Of a DNA stretch of 64,000 nt, positions 19,162 through 27,681 are shown one piece after another. A model generated the notes under the pieces. The model had not been told where the DNA came from, made no database searches, and saw only the letters and a program-made list of their open reading frames with translations. The DNA comes from Gammaproteobacteria bacterium (lineage in GTDB: Bacteria; Pseudomonadota; Gammaproteobacteria; Enterobacterales; Kangiellaceae), in NCBI GenBank assembly GCA_013373375.1, contig JABXHY010000025.1:216390-280389 (forward strand). Direction: 5' to 3'. Numbering within the stretch: the stretch's first letter is position 1; each line of letters begins with the position of its first letter. The position numbers and the translations under genes were made by a program.

Positions 19162-21009
19162 ATGTTTGATTTACCAGATATTCCCAACAATCACGCACTG
19201 GCGATACTATTACTGACCGTAGGTGCACTGTATTTATTCCGCCGTGATGATATACGGCTAGAAACCAGCTGCCTGGCCGTTCTGCTGATGGTAATTGTCG
19301 GGTTCCATCTTTTTCCATATGTGCCAGAAAATGGCCAAAAACTAGAAGCGACGTCCTTCTTCTTAGGTTTCGGTCACGAAGCGTTGGTGTCCGTTTGTGC
19401 GTTAATGATGGCCGGACAAGGATTAGTAAGAACTGGCGCTCTAGAGCCCATTGGGCGTTTACTGGCCAAAATTTGGAAGAGTGCTCCGATTATTTCGCTG
19501 TTGCTAACATTGGTTATAGGCGGAATTTTAAGCGCCTTTATGAACAACACTCCGATCGTAGTACTGCTTCTTCCAATATTGATCAGTGTTTCCTTAAGAA
19601 CCAATACCTCTGCCTCATCAGTGTTAATGCCTATGGGCCTTGCGACTCTCGTCGGTGGTATGTCGACGACAATTGGTACTTCAACCAATCTATTGGTGGT
19701 ATCAGTTGCCGCCGATATGGGTATGAAGCGAATGGAAATGTTCGACTTCTTTCCTGCCGCCGCTATTGCTGCAGCAGTCGCGATAGCTTATTTATGGCTA
19801 ATCGCTCCGCGAATAACGCCAGAACGCACTGCATCAATGTCCGACAGCTCACCTCGACTGTTCACTGCCCATTTAACCATTAAAGAAGGCGGATACGCCG
19901 ACAGCAAAACTCTGGCCGAAGTAATAGCACATGCAGGCGGACAGTTAAAAATAGAACGCATTCAACGCGGTGAACAATCCGACGCGCGAATCATGCCGAT
20001 GCCAGATGTTGTATTGCAAGCTGGCGATCGGTTGCGAATTGTTGATACACCAGACAATTTAAAAGAATACGAAGTCTCCATCGGTGCTCGATTATTTATG
20101 GGGAAACACGCGGTTGATGATGAGCACCCTCTTGTTGCTGAAGATCAACAGTTAGCAGAAGTTGTCGTTGTACCAGGGTCGCCTCTTGCAGGCTCGACAC
20201 TGAAAAACATACGCTTTATCGATCAGTTCAAACTGGTCGCGATTGCATTGCATCGTGGCGGTAAAGCAATCGATTTATATAGAAAACTGGGCAATGTCAC
20301 TTTACAGCTTGGTGATGTTTTATTGGTTCAGGGTCCTCGAGAAAACATTGCAAAAATGAAGCAACAAGGGGATTTGTTGGTTCTTGATGCAACCACCGAT
20401 TTACCTCATTCTAGTCGAGCACCCATTGCGCTAATAATTATGTTTGGCATTATCGCCACAGCTGCTTTTGGTATTCTTCCAATATCGATTAGTGCATTAC
20501 TTGGCGTGAGCTTAATGTTACTAACCAAATGCATGGACTGGCGCGACGCGTCACTTGCGTTAAGCACACAAGTGGTATTAATTGTTGTCGCATCACTGGC
20601 ACTCGGTCAGGCACTTCTCGTAACCGGCGGTGCTGATTATTTGGCTGAAAGTTTTCTGGTAATTTTTAGTGGGGCACCTCCGGTAGTTATTCTGAGTGGA
20701 TTAATGTTATTGCTTGCCATACTGACCAATGTTGTTTCTAACAATGCAGCTGCGGTTATCGGTACACCAATTGCTATTTCAGTCGCACAGCAGTTACAGC
20801 TCTCGCCTGAACCTTTTGTTATTGCCGTTTTATTTGGCGCAAATATGAGTTACGCCACGCCAGTTGCGTATAAAACAAACTTATTGGTTATGAATGCTGG
20901 TGGATATCAGTTCTCTGACTTTGTAAGAATTGGTGGTCCTCTGGTTATTTTAATGTGGTTGGTGCTTTCGTTTGTGGTTCCTATGCTGCACCCTCTTTCA
21001 CCATCTTAA
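19162..21009 (+). CDS. SLC13/DASS-type anion transporter with two RCK_C domains
   Basis: A 615-residue inner-membrane permease of the SLC13/CitT type. There are hydrophobic helices at the N terminus (about residues 1-210), two cytoplasmic TrkA-C (RCK_C) domains (about 225-320 and 325-410) ending in patterns such as LQAGDRLRIVDTPDNL and LQLGDVLLVQGPREN, then a second block of helices to the end. NNTPIVVLLLP and SNNAAAVIGTPIAIS are the paired hairpin motifs of the family. Likely substrates are sulfate, a dicarboxylate or another small anion; the sequence does not decide. It stands alone between trmB and mutY. Confidence 0.88.
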   Translation: MFDLPDIPNNHALAILLLTVGALYLFRRDDIRLETSCLAVLLMVIVGFHLFPYVPENGQKLEATSFFLGFGHEALVSVCALMMAGQGLVRTGALEPIGRLLAKIWKSAPIISLLLTLVIGGILSAFMNNTPIVVLLLPILISVSLRTNTSASSVLMPMGLATLVGGMSTTIGTSTNLLVVSVAADMGMKRMEMFDFFPAAAIAAAVAIAYLWLIAPRITPERTASMSDSSPRLFTAHLTIKEGGYADSKTLAEVIAHAGGQLKIERIQRGEQSDARIMPMPDVVLQAGDRLRIVDTPDNLKEYEVSIGARLFMGKHAVDDEHPLVAEDQQLAEVVVVPGSPLAGSTLKNIRFIDQFKLVAIALHRGGKAIDLYRKLGNVTLQLGDVLLVQGPRENIAKMKQQGDLLVLDATTDLPHSSRAPIALIIMFGIIATAAFGILPISISALLGVSLMLLTKCMDWRDASLALSTQVVLIVVASLALGQALLVTGGADYLAESFLVIFSGAPPVVILSGLMLLLAILTNVVSNNAAAVIGTPIAISVAQQLQLSPEPFVIAVLFGANMSYATPVAYKTNLLVMNAGGYQFSDFVRIGGPLVILMWLVLSFVVPMLHPLSPS

Positions 21010-21132
21010 TCTTTTATAGGCACAACAAACACACAACCAATCTTTACAAAGGCTTACCAATGCGCGCATCAAAAGTATTTTTTCGATACACTGCGCGCTC
21101 ATTAAATTTATCTTGAACAAGATCTTTGATAA

Positions 21133-22182
21133 GTGAAACCAACAGAATTTCAAAAACGTGTTTTAGATTTCTATAAAAAACACGGCCGCAAACACTTGCC
21201 ATGGCAACAAAACAAAACCCATTACCGAGTCTGGATTTCGGAAATAATGTTGCAACAAACTCAGGTTGCAACCGTCATTCCTTATTACGAAAAATTTATG
21301 TCTCGGTTTCCTACTTTGGAGTCGTTAGCGAAATCAGAAGTGGATGAAGTGCTCGCGTTATGGACTGGTCTTGGCTACTACACGCGCGCTAGAAATTTGC
21401 ATAAATGTGCACAGCAAATTGTTAATCAACTCGCTGGCAATTGGCCAGAAACACCAGAAGAAATTGAGCAGCTCCCGGGCATTGGTCGCTCTACTGCTGG
21501 GGCAATCCATTCATTAACCACTGGCAAACCTGCAACCATTTTAGATGGCAATGTAAAGCGCGTATTGTGCCGTTTTTATACAGTCGAAGGCTGGCCAGGA
21601 AAACCCAAAGTACACAATCATCTTTGGGAGCTGGCAGATAAATTAACACCGCAGAAAAAAGCCGATCACTACAATCAGGCGATGATGGATCTCGGCGCCA
21701 CTGTATGTACCCGACGAAACCCAGCTTGTGACATCTGTCCTTTGCAAAGCGATTGCAAAGCTCATGAAGCTGGCGAACAACACAGCTTCCCCAATTCAAA
21801 ACCCAAAAAAGCAAAGCCTGTAAAACGAGCTTGCTTTCTCATCTTTCGTGCCGGTAGTAAGGTTTTGCTGCATAAAAGACCCAGCAGCGGCATTTGGGGC
21901 GGATTGTGGAGCCTGCCAGAAGCCGAATCTTTCGAAGAACTTGGTTCACTTGGAACGCATGCTTTAAAAGAGTTAAAACAGGAAGTTTTGCTCGAGGAAT
22001 TTCGCCATACCTTCAGCCACTATCATCTGGATATTCAACCCAAAATTTATGAGCTCAAAAAACAGCCGGCTTTAGTAATGGACGAAGCCCGTTATGAATG
22101 GCAAGATCTCAATAACTTGGATCAACTCGGCTTACCTAGCCCTGTGGTGAAACTGCTCACTAAAATTCGGAATCCGCTATGA
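21133..22182 (+). CDS. mutY: A/G-specific adenine glycosylase
   Basis: A 349-residue base-excision enzyme that removes adenine opposite 8-oxoG. It has the catalytic Glu in [12 protein letters not shown], the helix-hairpin-helix [12 protein letters not shown], the catalytic Asp in [10 protein letters not shown], and the 4Fe-4S motif C-x6-C-x2-C-x5-C in [19 protein letters not shown]-terminal Nudix-like 8-oxoG recognition domain starts near residue 230. The start codon is GTG (21133). The stop overlaps the yggX start (ATGA). Confidence 0.97.
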   Translation: MKPTEFQKRVLDFYKKHGRKHLPWQQNKTHYRVWISEIMLQQTQVATVIPYYEKFMSRFPTLESLAKSEVDEVLALWTGLGYYTRARNLHKCAQQIVNQLAGNWPETPEEIEQLPGIGRSTAGAIHSLTTGKPATILDGNVKRVLCRFYTVEGWPGKPKVHNHLWELADKLTPQKKADHYNQAMMDLGATVCTRRNPACDICPLQSDCKAHEAGEQHSFPNSKPKKAKPVKRACFLIFRAGSKVLLHKRPSSGIWGGLWSLPEAESFEELGSLGTHALKELKQEVLLEEFRHTFSHYHLDIQPKIYELKKQPALVMDEARYEWQDLNNLDQLGLPSPVVKLLTKIRNPL

Positions 22183-22457
22183 CACGTACCGTACACTGCC
22201 AAAAACTCGATAAAGAACTGCCTGGCCTGGCTGCACCGGTTTATCCAGGTGAGCTTGGTGAAAAAATATACAACAATATCTCCATGGAAGCGTGGCAAAT
22301 GTGGCTTAAGCACCAAACCATGCTAATTAACGAGAAGCGACTCAACGTAATCGAACCGTCAACGCGGGAGTATTTAGCAAGCGAAATGGAAAAGTTTTTG
22401 TTCGGCGGCGACTACGATAAGCCAGAAGGTTACATCCCACCGGAAAAAAGCGAATAA
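22179..22457 (+). CDS. yggX: Fe(2+)-trafficking protein YggX
   Basis: A 92-residue protein of the YggX family, thought to protect iron-sulfur clusters and move iron under oxidative stress. It contains [25 protein letters not shown] in sequence near the N terminus, the single conserved Cys (about residue 7), and [20 protein letters not shown]. It overlaps mutY by 4 bp, so it is translated with a 4Fe-4S enzyme, a conserved pairing. Confidence 0.96.
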   Translation: MTRTVHCQKLDKELPGLAAPVYPGELGEKIYNNISMEAWQMWLKHQTMLINEKRLNVIEPSTREYLASEMEKFLFGGDYDKPEGYIPPEKSE

Positions 22458-22569
22458 ATACTGACAAACACTTGACTTAAAAGCGCTAAATCGGTTTAAT
22501 ACGCGCTCTTTCGCGAAAGCACCTAAAATGCACGTGAAAGTGGTGAAAAATCTAGCATTTTACACCATC

Positions 22570-22645
<76 letters not shown>

Positions 22646-22660
22646 TTCGAATTACAAGAA

Positions 22661-22687
22661 AACCTGAGCTTTGCCTCAGGTTTTTTT
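22661..22687 (+). terminator. Rho-independent terminator after tRNA-Phe
   Basis: The stem AACCTGAG (22661-22668) pairs with CTCAGGTT (22675-22682), with a 6-nt loop and a run of T to 22687. It lies 15 nt after the tRNA CCA end. Confidence 0.92.
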
Positions 22688-22805
22688 ATGCCTGTAATTG
22701 GATTTATGAACTGTGCTCCAAAATGCAGTCTTAGATAACGGTGCCTAAGCCAAATCTACCTCTGGACACAATTCAAATTCTAAGACAAAACACTGATTAA
22801 AAATA

Positions 22806-23717
22806 TTAAGTTGCATTATTATTACCCGACGCTAGCAGCTTACCAGTCAGTTCAATCATTGCGTCATACATATAAATCTTACTCTTCCAGCTTTCTGGAA
22901 TTTTATCAAGACCATAAAAGGCGCCTGCCACTTGTCCGCATATAGCAGCAGTTGTATCCGCATCATTTCCAATATTCGCGGCTAGTAAAATAGCCTCCTC
23001 AAAACTGTCACTATTTAAGAAACACCACAATGCTGACTCTAAACTTTCGATAACATAACCACTACCAGTCAAATCGGTGTAATCTTTTCCTAGAAAATTT
23101 CGATTCGCAATTGATTCAACATTTTCAGTCGCTGGACAATAAGAATTATTTATAAACACTTCTTCTTTAGTAACTACACGCATTGCGTGATAAAGCAAAC
23201 TAGAGAACAACTTACAACTGTCTATGCATTCCTCTGAACCGTGAGTGGTGCGTGAACTTTGGCCAGCATAAACAATACAATCTTCTAAATTCTTATGATA
23301 AAAAATAGGTATAGGAGCTAATCGCATCAATGAACCATTCCCTGAAGAATACTCGTCTAAAGAACCACTGAAAGGTTGGCCGGTTTCCAAATACTTTTCA
23401 AGAGCAGAAGCAACTGTATTGCCCACATCAAAACATTCTCCTGTTGAACTCATATAGCCATAGCGATTCCAATTACAATATCGGTTCATCTGATCTTTAG
23501 GGTTAAAGCCCTCACAATAAGATAAACTTTCCGCTAAGCATAGAGCCATTGACGTATCATCAGTCCATTGCCCTGGAATCAGATTAAATGGCCCTCCACC
23601 TACCATGTCCTTTATGGGTTTAAATGAGCCTTTTGGCTGAAACTCTAAAGTCGTCCCGACTGCATCGCCGCAAGCTAAGCCAATAAAGCATCCTGCTGCC
23701 CTATTTTTATCAATCAT
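22806..23717 (-). CDS. ADP-ribosylglycohydrolase family protein (DraG/ARH type)
   Basis: A 303-residue all-helical hydrolase that removes ADP-ribose from proteins or other acceptors. The metal-binding motifs are visible: ACGDAVGTTLEF (residues about 15-26), GQWTDDTSMALCLAESL (about 49-65), and GNDADTTAAICGQVAGAFYG (about 250-269), giving the acidic pairs that hold two Mg2+. It is the last gene of the minus-strand arm (nadD-like, nudF, nrtR, this gene), 8 bp after nrtR. The context with Nudix and macrodomain proteins points to ADP-ribose turnover. The target is unknown; it need not be dinitrogenase reductase. Confidence 0.9.
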   Translation of the reverse strand: MIDKNRAAGCFIGLACGDAVGTTLEFQPKGSFKPIKDMVGGGPFNLIPGQWTDDTSMALCLAESLSYCEGFNPKDQMNRYCNWNRYGYMSSTGECFDVGNTVASALEKYLETGQPFSGSLDEYSSGNGSLMRLAPIPIFYHKNLEDCIVYAGQSSRTTHGSEECIDSCKLFSSLLYHAMRVVTKEEVFINNSYCPATENVESIANRNFLGKDYTDLTGSGYVIESLESALWCFLNSDSFEEAILLAANIGNDADTTAAICGQVAGAFYGLDKIPESWKSKIYMYDAMIELTGKLLASGNNNAT

Positions 23718-23725
23718 CGAGTGAG

Positions 23726-24451
23726 TTACCTCGCATAAATTTCGCGCATATAAAAATGAACCTCTTCGTCATCGACTTTTCGATACAACTGTGCCGTTCT
23801 TGTTGCGGTTTGTTTGCTTTCGCCTTCTAACTCTTCGATAACATTGGCCTTGAGAATTCGACGTCGAAATCCAGCTTTGTTTAGCTTTCCACCTAAAATA
23901 ATTTCGTAGCTGTTTTGAAGTTCCGATAAAGTAAATTTTTCGGGCAGTACATGCAAAACTATAGTCGAGTATTGCGCTTTGTTGCGCAATCGTTCGAATG
24001 CATCTTTAATTAATTCGTTGTGATCAAAAGCAAGTTTTTCACCTGTTTCACCCTCATCATTTAAACCACACCATTTACAGTCCTCTCCGAAAGTCACATT
24101 ATCGGCATTAACCAAAGCAAAGTAAGTTACCGTGACAGACCAGCCACGTGGATCGCGCTTGGCATTTCCAATGCTTCCCATTTGCTCTAAGTAAGGTGCA
24201 TCGTATCCAGTTTTTTCTTTTAGTTTTCGTTTTGCTGTATCATCAATCGACTTATCCTTTTTTAAATCAATGAAGCCTCCTGGCGTTGCCCACTTATTTT
24301 TAAAAGGAAAGTCTGATCGCTGATTTATTAATACATGAACTTGCTCATTGATAATGGTAAATACAACAACATCCACACTGGTAAGCGGGACATCGTATTG
24401 GTGGATATCGTAATTTTCTAAAAATTGCTTTTCATCTAACGATCGTGACAT
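23726..24451 (-). CDS. nrtR: NrtR, Nudix-related transcriptional regulator of NAD metabolism
   Basis: A 241-residue protein with an N-terminal Nudix-fold domain (about residues 20-150) and a C-terminal winged helix (about 165-241, including LNKAGFRRRILKANVIEELEG). The Nudix box is degraded: GGFIDLKKDKSIDDTAKRKL then KEKTG, so the catalytic RE..EE pattern reads RK..EK. That is expected for NrtR, which senses ADP-ribose without hydrolysing it. I chose the ATG at 24451 because MSRSLDEKQFLENY matches the family start; the frame is open for 23 more codons into nudF. The likely operator is the palindrome cluster at 25730-25765. Confidence 0.9.
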   Translation of the reverse strand: MSRSLDEKQFLENYDIHQYDVPLTSVDVVVFTIINEQVHVLINQRSDFPFKNKWATPGGFIDLKKDKSIDDTAKRKLKEKTGYDAPYLEQMGSIGNAKRDPRGWSVTVTYFALVNADNVTFGEDCKWCGLNDEGETGEKLAFDHNELIKDAFERLRNKAQYSTIVLHVLPEKFTLSELQNSYEIILGGKLNKAGFRRRILKANVIEELEGESKQTATRTAQLYRKVDDEEVHFYMREIYAR

Positions 24452-24470
24452 ATTAATCTCTGTTTTGCTT

Positions 24471-25058
24471 TCACTTATTTTTGCTTGCCAGCCATAGCAA
24501 TCCAATAGCTGCGGATGCACTTATAGTTTTAGTGCCAATCCAACCAAGCGCTGTTTTTAAATCGATACAATGAGTTTTGATATCTTCATTTTCGCCTGTT
24601 GCACCATGAACGCCATCGTGACTTAAATCGGCTTCGGCATAATAAATTGTCGACTTCTCGGAGGTGCCGCCAGGACTCAAATAAAACTGTCCGATAAACT
24701 CTAAGTCATTTACTTGATATCCTGTTTCTTCTATCAGCTCTCGTTGTATAGCAGTTTTTGGATCTTCACCTTGTTCAACAATTCCTGCTGGCAATTCAAA
24801 CACCCAAGGTTCATCTTTTGCTTCTAACGCTCCTATTCGAAACTGCTCAGTAAACAAGACTTTTTTATTAACTGGATCGAAAACTAAAGCGCCAACTGTC
24901 GGCTCTCGCACCAATACTTCTCGGTTATGAATTTTCGATGGTTCGCCACTAAATTTCGGATATTGAATGGTATGGCGCTTTACTTTAAAAAATCCATCGT
25001 AACCAAGTTCGGTCTTTTGAATATAGTTTTCGCTAGAACCTTTTGTATTGTGTGTCAT
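24471..25058 (-). CDS. nudF: ADP-ribose pyrophosphatase (NudF-type Nudix hydrolase)
   Basis: A 195-residue Nudix hydrolase that splits ADP-ribose to AMP and ribose 5-phosphate. The Nudix box is intact: GIVEQGEDPKTAIQRELIEE followed by TGY (about residues 92-114). The ADP-ribose-specific upstream region (EQFRIGALEAKDEPWVFELPAG) is also present. Its start overlaps the end of the nadD-like gene by 4 bp. It is about the size of E. coli NudF (209 residues). Confidence 0.92.
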   Translation of the reverse strand: MTHNTKGSSENYIQKTELGYDGFFKVKRHTIQYPKFSGEPSKIHNREVLVREPTVGALVFDPVNKKVLFTEQFRIGALEAKDEPWVFELPAGIVEQGEDPKTAIQRELIEETGYQVNDLEFIGQFYLSPGGTSEKSTIYYAEADLSHDGVHGATGENEDIKTHCIDLKTALGWIGTKTISASAAIGLLWLASKNK

Positions 25059-25708
25059 GCTCTCGCACCGTATAAGTTATGTTGATAAATATAAGACGCT
25101 ACAGGTTTATCCAAAAAGTGGGTTAATCGAGACATAAATAGATATTCAGGTCGAGGATAACCACTGATTAACTGCCGTATTTGGCTGCTGTGAACTTTTA
25201 ATCGTTCACTCACACTTCTCAAACCCCAGCGCTCTTTAATTTCTTCAGCTTTGTAGAATTTATTCCATGTATCAAAACTTGCGTTGTCGGGACCTAAAAT
25301 AAAGGTGAGCCGAGCATTAATACCAAAAGCTTGATATCTTTCTTCCAGTGTTTGTAAAACGTCATAAGTGTAAACAGGCTGAGTGTTGCCTTCTCCTATC
25401 GCGCGCTCAACATCACTCACTAAAATTGGAGTGACCGTTTTTCGTTCTCTTTTGAGTTGGCACTCAAACATTTGCGCCATACTGCTCGCCATCGCTAACC
25501 TGTCTTCATACTTAACCATATTCTTTCCAAACGCATGACGAAAGCTGGGCACCAGAAGTATTTCGTCAAACTCATGGTTAATTTGCTGCAATATATCTTT
25601 ATGCCCCAAGTGCGGTGGATTAAAAGCAGAGCCCAATACTCCGACCTTTATCATTTTATTAGCGACATTCACGGTGTTTGTGACTAGCCTTGGATTGACA
25701 GCATTCAT
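25055..25708 (-). CDS. NadD-like nicotinate/nicotinamide mononucleotide adenylyltransferase
   Basis: A 217-residue nucleotidyltransferase of the HIGH superfamily. GVLGSAFNPPHLGHKDIL near the N terminus gives the ATP-binding GxFNPxHxGH motif, ILLVPSFRHAFGKNM follows, and SSQIRQLI near residue 170 is the usual SSTxIR motif. It would convert NaMN (or NMN) to the dinucleotide. I chose the ATG at 25708 because AGGAG lies 8 nt upstream; an ATG at 25729 would add 7 residues and touch the operator. It is the first gene of the minus-strand arm and likely a second copy beside a housekeeping nadD elsewhere. Confidence 0.82.
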   Translation of the reverse strand: MNAVNPRLVTNTVNVANKMIKVGVLGSAFNPPHLGHKDILQQINHEFDEILLVPSFRHAFGKNMVKYEDRLAMASSMAQMFECQLKRERKTVTPILVSDVERAIGEGNTQPVYTYDVLQTLEERYQAFGINARLTFILGPDNASFDTWNKFYKAEEIKERWGLRSVSERLKVHSSQIRQLISGYPRPEYLFMSRLTHFLDKPVASYIYQHNLYGARA

Positions 25709-25729
25709 TTTTACATCTCCTGTTGACAT

Positions 25730-25765
25730 AATAGTATACCGTGTGTACTATTAATAGTATATTAA
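25730..25765. promoter_or_regulatory. Overlapping palindromes, putative NrtR operators between the two NAD operons
   Basis: AATAGTATAC (25730-25739) and GTGTACTATT (25743-25752) form a near-perfect 23-bp inverted repeat with a 3-nt centre and one mismatch. A second, perfect 14-bp palindrome, TACTATTAATAGTA, covers 25746-25759, and AATAGTATA recurs at 25753-25761. The cluster sits between the divergent nadD-like and pncA genes, where NrtR would control both arms. That NrtR binds here is inference. Confidence 0.7.
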
Positions 25766-25825
25766 ATATCATATTAAAGGCAAGTCATATTATTAACGGC
25801 TTGAAGAGCCTAAGGAGAGAGCAGC

Positions 25826-26458
25826 ATGACTAACTTAAACCCTTTAAAAACAGCTGCATTTGATGTGGACGCACAATACACTTTTACACCTGAGTGCCCT
25901 AACGAATTACCCGTTAACGGAGGAACAGAAATAGTACCGGCACTTAACAAGCAGGCTGAACTTGCCAGTGTGCGAGTGGGGTCTAAAGATGCCCACAGCC
26001 CTAAAGCGATTTGGGTAGCTAACGAGAATAAGCCCATGTTTAGTCCTGTTGAAGGCAACAATGTCGATATTGCATGGAATCAACATGCGGTGCCAGGCAC
26101 CAAAGGATTTGAGCTTATAGATGGACTACCCAAGCCAGCCGAGTATGACTTTTTTGTCTGGAAAGGCGTTGAACTGGATATGCACCCTTATGGCGCTTGC
26201 TACCACGATTTAAACAATCAGCTCAGCACTGGGGTGATTGAGTTTTTAAAAGTAAAAGGCATCGAAAATGTCATAGTCGGCGGATTGGCAACCGATTATT
26301 GTGTTAAAACTACTGCCGTGCAACTAAAGCAAGCTGGCTTTAATGTTATTGTTAATTTAGCAGCCAGCCGTGGAATTGCCGAAGACACAATTGCCACGGG
26401 CATTGAAGAAATGAAAGCTCTCGGTATTCGCGTCGTTAATACTACAGAAGAAATTTGA
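25826..26458 (+). CDS. pncA: Nicotinamidase
   Basis: A 210-residue isochorismatase-fold amidase that turns nicotinamide into nicotinate. The catalytic triad is visible: Asp in AAFDVDAQYTF (about residue 13), Lys in FFVWKGVEL (about 114), and Cys in GGLATDYCVKTTA (about 158). The metal-binding Asp/His lie in VGSKDAHSP. It has a GGAGAG ribosome-binding site and leads the plus-strand arm (pncA, pncB, nadE and two ADP-ribose-linked genes). Confidence 0.93.
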   Translation: MTNLNPLKTAAFDVDAQYTFTPECPNELPVNGGTEIVPALNKQAELASVRVGSKDAHSPKAIWVANENKPMFSPVEGNNVDIAWNQHAVPGTKGFELIDGLPKPAEYDFFVWKGVELDMHPYGACYHDLNNQLSTGVIEFLKVKGIENVIVGGLATDYCVKTTAVQLKQAGFNVIVNLAASRGIAEDTIATGIEEMKALGIRVVNTTEEI

Positions 26459-26481
26459 AATTATTTTAGAAGGACAATGTT

Positions 26482-27666
26482 ATGAAGTTTGAGCCTGTTA
26501 TTCGTTCATTGCTCGATACGGATTTGTATAAACTCACTATGATGCAGGCTGTATTACATCACTACCCAGCAGCGGAAGTTGAGTATACGTTTAAATGCCG
26601 CACAGAAGGGGTTGAACTTGCTCCATTAGCGATAGAGATCCGTGAGCAGATCAAACATCTTTGCGAGCTTAGATTTACAGAAAATGAAATTCATTATTTG
26701 AATAACATTTATTATCTGAAGCCCGACTTTGTTCAATTTTTAAAGCTATTCCAGCTCAATAGTGACTATGTGCATTTAGGTAATAATTCAGACGGCGAAT
26801 TTGATATTAGTATTCGTGGACCTTGGTTGCATACCATTATGTTTGAAGTCCCTATTTTGGCAATTGTAGAGGAAGTATTCAGTCGCAACGAAAATAAAAA
26901 GGTTGACGTAAAAGAAGGTCAACGTCGCTTAATTGAAAAAACTGATTTCATTAAGGCTCATCCGTTACGCGATAAGTTTAAATTAATGGAGTTTGGAACG
27001 CGACGACGCTTTTCTCGTGAATGGCAACAGCATGTGCTCGAACATTTAAACAGAGCGATAGGTGATAACCTGGTTGGTACCAGTAACGTTTACTTTGCAA
27101 GAGAGCTTGGATTAAAACCACTGGGCACTATGGCGCACGAATATCTCCAGGCTTTTCAGGCATTAGGCCCAAGGTTGGTCGACAGTCAAAAAGAAGCTCT
27201 TGATGTTTGGGCTCGTGAATATCGTGGCGACTTGGGAATAGCGTTAACCGATGTTGTTGGAGCGGATGCTTTTATTAATGACTTCGATCGCTATTTTGCA
27301 AAACTTTTTGATGGTGTTCGACATGACAGCGGCTGCCCTTTTGAATGGGCAGACAAAATACTCGCGCACTATGAAAAGTTAGGTGTCGATCCAAAAACTA
27401 AATCATTAGTATTTAGCGATGGCTTAAATATTCCATTAGCGTTTCAGTTACTAGAAAAGTATCACGAAAAAACTAATCTTGTATTTGGTATCGGAACCAA
27501 CTTAACCAATGACCTAGGTACAAAAGCGCTGAGCATTGTTATCAAGATGACCAAGTGTAATGGGCAACCGGTTGCAAAAATAAGCGATAGCCCGGGTAAA
27601 ACCATGTGTAAAGATGAAGCTTATTTAACTTATTTAAGAAGCGTATTTAAACTACAAGCCGAATAA
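26482..27666 (+). CDS. pncB: Nicotinate phosphoribosyltransferase
   Basis: A 394-residue enzyme that makes nicotinate mononucleotide from nicotinate and PRPP, close in length to E. coli PncB (400). It begins PVIRSLLDTDLYKLTMMQAV, then KLMEFGTRRRFSREWQ, TSNVYFARELGLKPLGTMAHE, and the active-site region FDGVRHDSGCPFEWADK with the conserved His. It lies 23 bp after pncA and directly uses the pncA product. Confidence 0.96.
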   Translation: MKFEPVIRSLLDTDLYKLTMMQAVLHHYPAAEVEYTFKCRTEGVELAPLAIEIREQIKHLCELRFTENEIHYLNNIYYLKPDFVQFLKLFQLNSDYVHLGNNSDGEFDISIRGPWLHTIMFEVPILAIVEEVFSRNENKKVDVKEGQRRLIEKTDFIKAHPLRDKFKLMEFGTRRRFSREWQQHVLEHLNRAIGDNLVGTSNVYFARELGLKPLGTMAHEYLQAFQALGPRLVDSQKEALDVWAREYRGDLGIALTDVVGADAFINDFDRYFAKLFDGVRHDSGCPFEWADKILAHYEKLGVDPKTKSLVFSDGLNIPLAFQLLEKYHEKTNLVFGIGTNLTNDLGTKALSIVIKMTKCNGQPVAKISDSPGKTMCKDEAYLTYLRSVFKLQAE

Positions 27667-27681
27667 GGAATGGAGGGCATT

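Noticed and set aside
19395..19883. 162-residue frame overlapping the transporter gene
   Set aside because: It is a +1/+2 frame shadow of the SLC13-type gene, which has clear membrane helices and family motifs.
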